The translations under genes were made by a program, and so were the position numbers. 10,005 bases of DNA from an uncultured Brevundimonas sp. (GTDB lineage Bacteria > Pseudomonadota > Alphaproteobacteria > Caulobacterales > Caulobacteraceae): NCBI RefSeq assembly GCF_943913055.1, contig NZ_CALTWS010000098.1, positions 1 to 10,005 on the forward strand, read 5' to 3'. Positions 6,640 to 10,005 of this stretch are shown in pieces. The first letter of the stretch is position 1. Every line of letters begins with the position of its first letter. A model generated the notes under the pieces. That model ran no database searches, was not told the DNA's origin, and saw only the letters and a program-made list of their open reading frames with translations.

Positions 6640-7302
6640 TCACTTCCAGTTCTTCGAAAGGATGCCGTCCACGCGGCCCGCAGCCTTGTTCGCGACGGTG
6701 TCGATATGCAGTCGCTTGGCGACCTTGACGCTTGGAACCAGAATGAAGACCGTGATCGTCACGCGGTTCGTGATGGGGGTGAACTTCGCGCCGGCCTTGT
6801 TCTTTCGAACGCTGGACACCGCCTTGCCGCGCGTGTTCAGCCGCGCGCCGTCCACCACATAGAGGGCCGGACGCGAGCCGCGTCGGGGGACGTATCGGAG
6901 CGTCAATCCGGTCGCCGCTTCGAAGGTCTTCGGGGTCACCTTGCGACGCTTGCCGTCAGCTCCCGGAACCAGCCGCTTCCCGGCCTGGGTGGGGAACGCC
7001 AGCATCCGCGCCCCATTCTTCGTCCGAATGGTGACGCCTTCGTCATAGGCGATGATGATCTGCGGCGCCTTCGTCCAGACATAGCCGGCGGCGTCCAGGC
7101 TGACGTCCCCTTTCGGGTAAACTTCCGAACGCCAGGTCTTTCCCAGGCGGGCGCCCAGGCCCGCTTCTTCGACGTCGTCGCGAAGATCCGCTTTCAGCAG
7201 TTCCGTGGCCTCCGCCATCGAGACGGTGACGATCTGGGCGACCTCTTCGGACGCTTCGTTCATCGCCTTTCGGACGTCGCTCTGGATCAGCTTATGTCGC
7301 AC
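6640..7302 (-). CDS. DUF6441 family phage protein
   Basis: This 220-residue protein matches the pattern of DUF6441, a family of about this length found in alphaproteobacterial phages between the head-tail joining and terminator genes. Visible features are an N-terminal helix (1-45), the segment GLGARLGKTWRSEVYP (48-63), AAGYVWTKAPQIIIAYDEG (71-89), a Lys/Arg-rich middle with TPKTFEAATGL, and a C-terminal segment ending in hydrophobic V-F-I-L-V-P then a basic helix. I chose the GTG at 7302, which overlaps the joining gene by 11 bases and has an AAGG four bases upstream; an ATG at 7263 would trim 13 residues and has a poorly spaced site. Its role is unknown; by position and basic character it may act at the neck or in tail completion, similar to HK97 gp10 or minor tail Z proteins. 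Confidence 0.82.
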   Translation of the reverse strand: MRHKLIQSDVRKAMNEASEEVAQIVTVSMAEATELLKADLRDDVEEAGLGARLGKTWRSEVYPKGDVSLDAAGYVWTKAPQIIIAYDEGVTIRTKNGARMLAFPTQAGKRLVPGADGKRRKVTPKTFEAATGLTLRYVPRRGSRPALYVVDGARLNTRGKAVSSVRKNKAGAKFTPITNRVTITVFILVPSVKVAKRLHIDTVANKAAGRVDGILSKNWK

Positions 7303-7618
7303 TGGCCTTGGCCTCGCACAGCCATTCCAGGCCCAGGGGTTCCAGGCGGGGTTCGGCGATCAGGCGGATCAGGTCGGCTCCGAAGGTGACCAGGTCGCCT
7401 TCGGATGGGCTCGCCACTTCCGACACGCGGACCCGCAAGGTCAGGGTCGGAACCACGGCCTCGCTCTCCCCCCAGTTCAGGACCGCTTCGCCGACCACGC
7501 GGCGGACGGTGGCGGGAACGGCGGAGCCGCCGGCGACGGGAGTCCAGGTCGCGGCCTCCCCGAACGTGCGATAGACAGACGCCAATATCCTGGCGCGCCG
7601 TTCGGAGAGGCCGGCCAT
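7292..7618 (-). CDS. Phage head-tail joining (stopper-like) protein
   Basis: This 108-residue protein has the size and strand pattern of head-tail joining proteins (the gpFII, or phage_H_T_join, group). The middle has a strand LTLRVRVSEV (59-68), then the turn S-P-S-E-G-D-L-V-T-F-G (70-80), where the family places a G-D/M-x-V or a similar turn before a loop-strand, followed by D-L-I-R-L-I-A-E-P (82-90) and a last strand ending in L-E-W-L-C-E (97-102). It probably seals the connector below the portal and docks the tail. The start is three bases after the stop of the repeat protein with no clear ribosome site, so coupling is likely. The distinction between stopper and adaptor cannot be settled by sequence alone. 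Confidence 0.72.
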   Translation of the reverse strand: MAGLSERRARILASVYRTFGEAATWTPVAGGSAVPATVRRVVGEAVLNWGESEAVVPTLTLRVRVSEVASPSEGDLVTFGADLIRLIAEPRLEPLGLEWLCEAKASAT

Positions 7619-7621
7619 GGA

Positions 7622-8167
7622 TCAGACGCCCGCGACGGCCTGGTCGGCGTCTCCCGCCGCCGCGACCTCGGCTTCGGAGGCGTAGCGCGCACGCCCGGCT
7701 CCCCGCAGCTCTTCGGCCTGTTTCGCCGGAACGGTGATCATCTGCCCGATCCCGAACGTCTCATGTCCGGGCTGGACCCAGATGATCGCCACGCCGCCCG
7801 GTTCCTTGATCGCGTCCGCCTTTCCGGTGGGCGCGTCCGTGTCCTTCTTCGGATCGGAACCTTGAGCCTGGACACTAGGATCAGGACGGGGCGCCGCAGG
7901 CTGACGGACGTCGGACGAAAGCGGGCGTGGCGTCGGATCGGCCTTCGCAATGGGGTCGGGCCGATGGGACTGGCGCCCGCGTTTCGGGGCTGCGGCCTTG
8001 GCGGCGGCGGCGCGGTCGGCTTCCGCCTTTTCGGCGGCGACGCGATCGGCCTCCGCCTTTTCGGCGGCGACGCGGTCGGCCTTCGCCTTTTCAGCGGCGA
8101 CGCGGTCGGCCTCCGCCTTTTCGGCTGCGGCTTTTTCGGCTGCGGCCGGATCATTCTGGTCGGTCAT
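7622..8167 (-). CDS. Unassigned structural-module protein with 10-residue tandem repeats
   Basis: I do not recognise a named family. The 181-residue protein has three parts. Residues 8-60 are a highly charged Ala/Glu/Lys/Arg helix made of four 10-residue tandem units (consensus AEKAEADRVA). Residues 61-123 are Pro/Asp/Lys-rich and probably disordered. Residues 124-181 form a compact domain with V-A-I-I-W-V-Q-P-G-H-E-T-F-G-I-G-Q-M-I-T-V, then a helix P-A-K-Q-A-E-E-L and R-A-R-Y-A-S. This tail segment resembles small domains in Mu-like phage head proteins in which a G-x-G-Q strand precedes an A-x-x-L helix, a weak comparison from memory. An AGGAA ribosome site lies about eight bases upstream of the ATG. 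Position between the decoration and joining genes suggests a head or connector accessory role. Confidence 0.75.
   Translation of the reverse strand: MTDQNDPAAAEKAAAEKAEADRVAAEKAKADRVAAEKAEADRVAAEKAEADRAAAAKAAAPKRGRQSHRPDPIAKADPTPRPLSSDVRQPAAPRPDPSVQAQGSDPKKDTDAPTGKADAIKEPGGVAIIWVQPGHETFGIGQMITVPAKQAEELRGAGRARYASEAEVAAAGDADQAVAGV
8006..8125 (-). repeat. Four tandem copies of a 30-bp coding repeat
   Basis: Residues 15-54 of the unassigned protein are four 10-residue units encoded by 30-bp repeats. Between copies only a few bases differ, including one Glu-to-Lys change (residue 29) and a Val-to-Ala change in the last unit (residue 53). A partial unit (AEKAA, residues 10-14) precedes them. Near identity at DNA level points to recent expansion by slippage, and the copy number is likely to vary among relatives. 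Confidence 0.9.
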
Positions 8168-8234
8168 GTTCGGATTCCTGAACGGTGAAAAATGGCGACA
8201 AGCCGCGTCGCTGAACGGCCCCCGACTAAGAGGC

Positions 8235-8576
8235 TTAGGCGAACGGGACGATGCGGAAGCGTCCGACCGTGTCCGTGGTCAGGGCCGCCGCCGTGGCGTA
8301 GCCGACCTTGGTGTTGCCAGACGTGGTCTTGGTCAGCCGCTTGTTGGTGTTGTCCCAATAGACCGCGTCGCCGACCGCCCAGGCCTGGCCGGACCCGGCG
8401 CCTTCCTTGACGTGGTCGAAGACGCCCGTGGTGTGGACGGCCACGGTGTCGCCGGCGACGTTCGTGGTCACGGCGATCCCGAACAGGGAGCCGATCAGGA
8501 CGGCGAGGCCGGACGTCGTGCCGCCGGACGGGGCGGTGATGTCCAGGACATCCGCGTGAGAAATCTTGGTCTTCAT
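8235..8576 (-). CDS. DUF2190 family capsid decoration protein
   Basis: This 113-residue protein matches DUF2190, small beta-rich proteins encoded beside phage capsid genes. Typical features are a hydrophobic Gly-rich segment with V-L-I-G-S-L-F-G-I-A (26-35), the phrase TTGVFDHVKEG (49-59), then W-A-V-G-D-A-V-Y-W-D (66-75) and a final G-Y-A-T-A-A-A-L segment. Some database entries call this family a predicted recombinase, which I judge unfounded; members characterised in phages act as cement or decoration proteins on the capsid surface. An AAAGGA ribosome site lies about 10 bases before the ATG. The gene is set apart from the capsid gene by a 91-base gap that holds a hairpin. Confidence 0.85.
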   Translation of the reverse strand: MKTKISHADVLDITAPSGGTTSGLAVLIGSLFGIAVTTNVAGDTVAVHTTGVFDHVKEGAGSGQAWAVGDAVYWDNTNKRLTKTTSGNTKVGYATAAALTTDTVGRFRIVPFA

Positions 8577-8613
8577 GACTCGGGTTTCCTTTTGTTGCGA
8601 GCCGCAGAAATGC

Positions 8614-8642
8614 GAAGGGCCGCCCTTTCGGAGCGGCCCTTT
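8614..8642 (-). terminator. Hairpin after the capsid gene, possible attenuator or terminator
   Basis: In the gap between the capsid stop (8668) and the decoration gene (8576), bases 8615-8623 pair perfectly with 8633-8641, and two more pairs (8624-8625 with 8630-8631) close a GAAA tetraloop after a single bulged base. In the minus-strand RNA the stem is G-C rich and followed only by CGCAUUUCUG, so the U-run is weak. It may act as a partial terminator or as a 3' stabiliser of the capsid message. The structure is seen; the role is inferred. Confidence 0.6.
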
Positions 8643-8667
8643 CGCGGGTTTCGATCAGTGGATGGGA

Positions 8668-10005
8668 TCAGGTGCCGGGGTTCTGGTAGAGGCCCCGGAA
8701 GTCGATCGCCTTCGACGCGAAGTCCAGGCGAGCCTTGAACTCGATACCGTCCACTTCGAAGCCGGTGCGCTCTTCCAGGAACACGCCATCGTCGCCTTCC
8801 AGGTAGGCGTATTCGATCGTGTCCACCTGGGCGGAGTCGGCGGCGATGAACCACGGCGTGGCGCCCGAAGCCCGGTTCAGGCGGGGTTCCACGATCGGGG
8901 TCATCGCCCCCTGATAGACGTTGACGTTGCTGGTCTGGGTCGCCTGGACGGCGGACAGCAGCTTCTGGGCCGCGACCTTGTCCTTGACGGCCGTGATCAG
9001 CCACTTCGGCGTCGCCCGGATCGGACGGCCTTCGATCCCGACTTGCGAGCCCATGGCGACTTCCGCCGCCTGGATGGTGGTTTCGCTGATCACCGCCCCC
9101 GATCCCGCCAGGTTGGCGTGGGTCGAATGGAACAGCGCGACACCGTCGCCCATGTTCGGGTTCGCGATCAGCGGGGCATAGGCGACGTCGGATTCGAAGT
9201 CCGACGCGGCCCGACCCCACATTTCCGGGATGCGGGTGAAGGCGTCCAGGTCGTCATTGATCAGGGTCTGGCGGCTGACGTTGAAGATCCGGCCATAGGT
9301 CGCCAGCGAATAGACTTCCTTGCCCTCGCCGATCGTCCCCTGTTTGAACTGTCCGCCCTCCGGGACCAGCAGGAAGGACGGCGCGCCGCCCAGCTGCAGA
9401 CGGCTGATCTGCTTGAAGTCGGGCGCCGACGCGCGGCGCTGCCAGGCCTTGAAGGTCTGCGGCGACATTTCATATCCGGCCCGCAGGGTCTTTCCGGCGA
9501 CGTTGGACAGCAGATTCGGGAAGTCGGACGTCGAGTGCTGGCGGAGGGCCAGCCCAGCCAGTTCGCGCTTCGTCAGGCCGCGAACCTTTTCGCCGTTGGC
9601 TTCCAGGTTGTAGCGGGCCATTTCCAGCAGCGAGAGTCCGCGCCACTCGCGGGCGGCTTCCGGTAGTTCCAGCGCCGGGTTGTGCCGGTGCATGACGGCG
9701 TCGGCCATGGCCTGGCGCATCGTGTCCCGCGCGTCCCGGGTGATCGTGGCGCGGGCATGGACGGGCTCCGGGGTGGCCGCCCGCTGGTGATCGGCGGCGG
9801 CCCGAAGGAGCTGGGCGCGAGCCGCATCGGCCGTCAGCGTCGTCGCCCAGGTCCGCGCCTGGGTTTCGATTTCGGAGCCGAAGGCGCGGGCGTCTTCGAC
9901 GAACTGGATCGCTGCGGCGGCGTCCATGCGACCGGCGTTCGCATCGGGCGCGGGAGCCGGGACCGGCGCGGGAGCCGGGGCGGGAGCGGCGCGCTGTTCC
10001 GGCGC
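8668..10005 (-). CDS. Major capsid protein (Mu gpT-like), C-terminal part of a probable protease-capsid fusion; 5' end outside window
   Basis: The frame ends at the TGA at 8670-8668 and stays open to the right edge, so 445 residues are visible and the true start is not. An ATG at 9927 exists, but the 26 residues before it remain in frame and include a 15-residue Ala-Pro linker (9990-9946), which argues that it is internal. After a helical region come ARYNLEANGEKVRGLTKREL-like content and a capsid domain of the Mu gpT type, with SRQTLINDDLDAFTRIPEMW and D-G-V-A-L-F-H-S-T-H-A-N-L. The order helical linker then gpT-like capsid is what known ClpP-class prohead protease/major capsid fusions show. 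The protease half would remove itself during head maturation. The capsid identity is strong; the protease part is inferred, as it lies beyond the window. Confidence 0.9.
   Translation of the reverse strand, partial: APEQRAAPAPAPAPVPAPAPDANAGRMDAAAAIQFVEDARAFGSEIETQARTWATTLTADAARAQLLRAAADHQRAATPEPVHARATITRDARDTMRQAMADAVMHRHNPALELPEAAREWRGLSLLEMARYNLEANGEKVRGLTKRELAGLALRQHSTSDFPNLLSNVAGKTLRAGYEMSPQTFKAWQRRASAPDFKQISRLQLGGAPSFLLVPEGGQFKQGTIGEGKEVYSLATYGRIFNVSRQTLINDDLDAFTRIPEMWGRAASDFESDVAYAPLIANPNMGDGVALFHSTHANLAGSGAVISETTIQAAEVAMGSQVGIEGRPIRATPKWLITAVKDKVAAQKLLSAVQATQTSNVNVYQGAMTPIVEPRLNRASGATPWFIAADSAQVDTIEYAYLEGDDGVFLEERTGFEVDGIEFKARLDFASKAIDFRGLYQNPGT

Noticed and set aside
8006..8125. CRISPR array or iteron origin suggested by regular 30-bp repeats
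   Set aside because: The repeats are directly adjacent without spacers, in phase with a coding frame, and encode a regular charged helix.
8188..8211. Possible intrinsic terminator: 5-bp stem (8211-8207 with 8199-8195) followed by a run of five U in the minus-strand RNA
   Set aside because: The stem is short, with a seven-base loop and a two-base gap before the U-run; such matches are common by chance. It could still be a weak terminator after the decoration gene.
8178..8218. Eight-base direct repeat (ctgaacgg at 8178 and 8211)
   Set aside because: Too short, and with no pattern of an operator or attachment site around it.
8235..8576. Recombinase (RecA/RadA-like) function for the DUF2190 protein
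   Set aside because: No Walker A or B motif is present in 113 residues, and position next to the capsid fits decoration.

Overview
The window is a late structural module (head completion plus tail) of a siphovirus-type phage or prophage. Every recognisable gene lies on the minus strand, so transcription runs from the right edge (base 10005) to the left edge (base 1). The DNA is very GC-rich, with strong third-position G/C bias. The protein families (DUF6441, and the DUF2460, DUF2163 and NlpC/P60 tail-tip set also found in the Rhodobacter gene transfer agent) point to an alphaproteobacterial host, perhaps Caulobacterales or a relative. The genus is a guess. No integrase, repressor, lysis, terminase, portal or host flanking gene is in view, so the sequence does not decide between free phage, prophage and remnant. 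All reading frames look intact.

Layout in transcription order. (1) 10005-8668: the C-terminal part of what looks like a prohead protease/major capsid fusion; the frame is open at the window edge through an Ala-Pro linker. (2) 8576-8235: a small DUF2190 capsid decoration protein, separated from the capsid gene by a strong hairpin. (3) 8167-7622: an unassigned protein with four 10-residue tandem repeats. (4) 7618-7292: head-tail joining protein. (5) 7302-6640: DUF6441 protein. (6) 6633-6202: tail terminator-like protein. (7) 6167-4881: tail tube protein with an extra inserted domain, followed by an 11-bp hairpin. (8) 4811-4332: tail assembly chaperone, with a -1 frameshift site leading to a longer product ending at 4117. 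(9) 4106-1524: tape measure protein. (10) 1521-931: DUF2460 distal-tail-like protein. (11) 934-47: DUF2163 hub-like protein with four well-placed cysteines. (12) 50-1: the first 16 codons of what is probably an NlpC/P60 cell-wall peptidase.

The genes are packed tightly: ATGA overlaps join the last three, gaps elsewhere are 2-10 bases, and the only gaps above 30 bases are at 8577-8667, 8168-8234, 6168-6201 and 4812-4880. This suggests one polycistronic late transcript with translational coupling. Capsid and decoration proteins build the head; the joining, DUF6441 and terminator proteins connect head and tail; the tube polymerises around the tape measure with help from the chaperone and its frameshifted form; the last three genes build the tail tip. 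No gene-free stretch exceeds 300 bases.

I see no defence system, CRISPR array, tRNA, insertion sequence or attachment site. The points most worth following are the frameshifted chaperone with its four-cysteine motif, the two hairpins that directly follow the two high-copy structural genes, the extra domain in the tube protein, and the mosaic of a fused capsid with a gene-transfer-agent-type tail tip.
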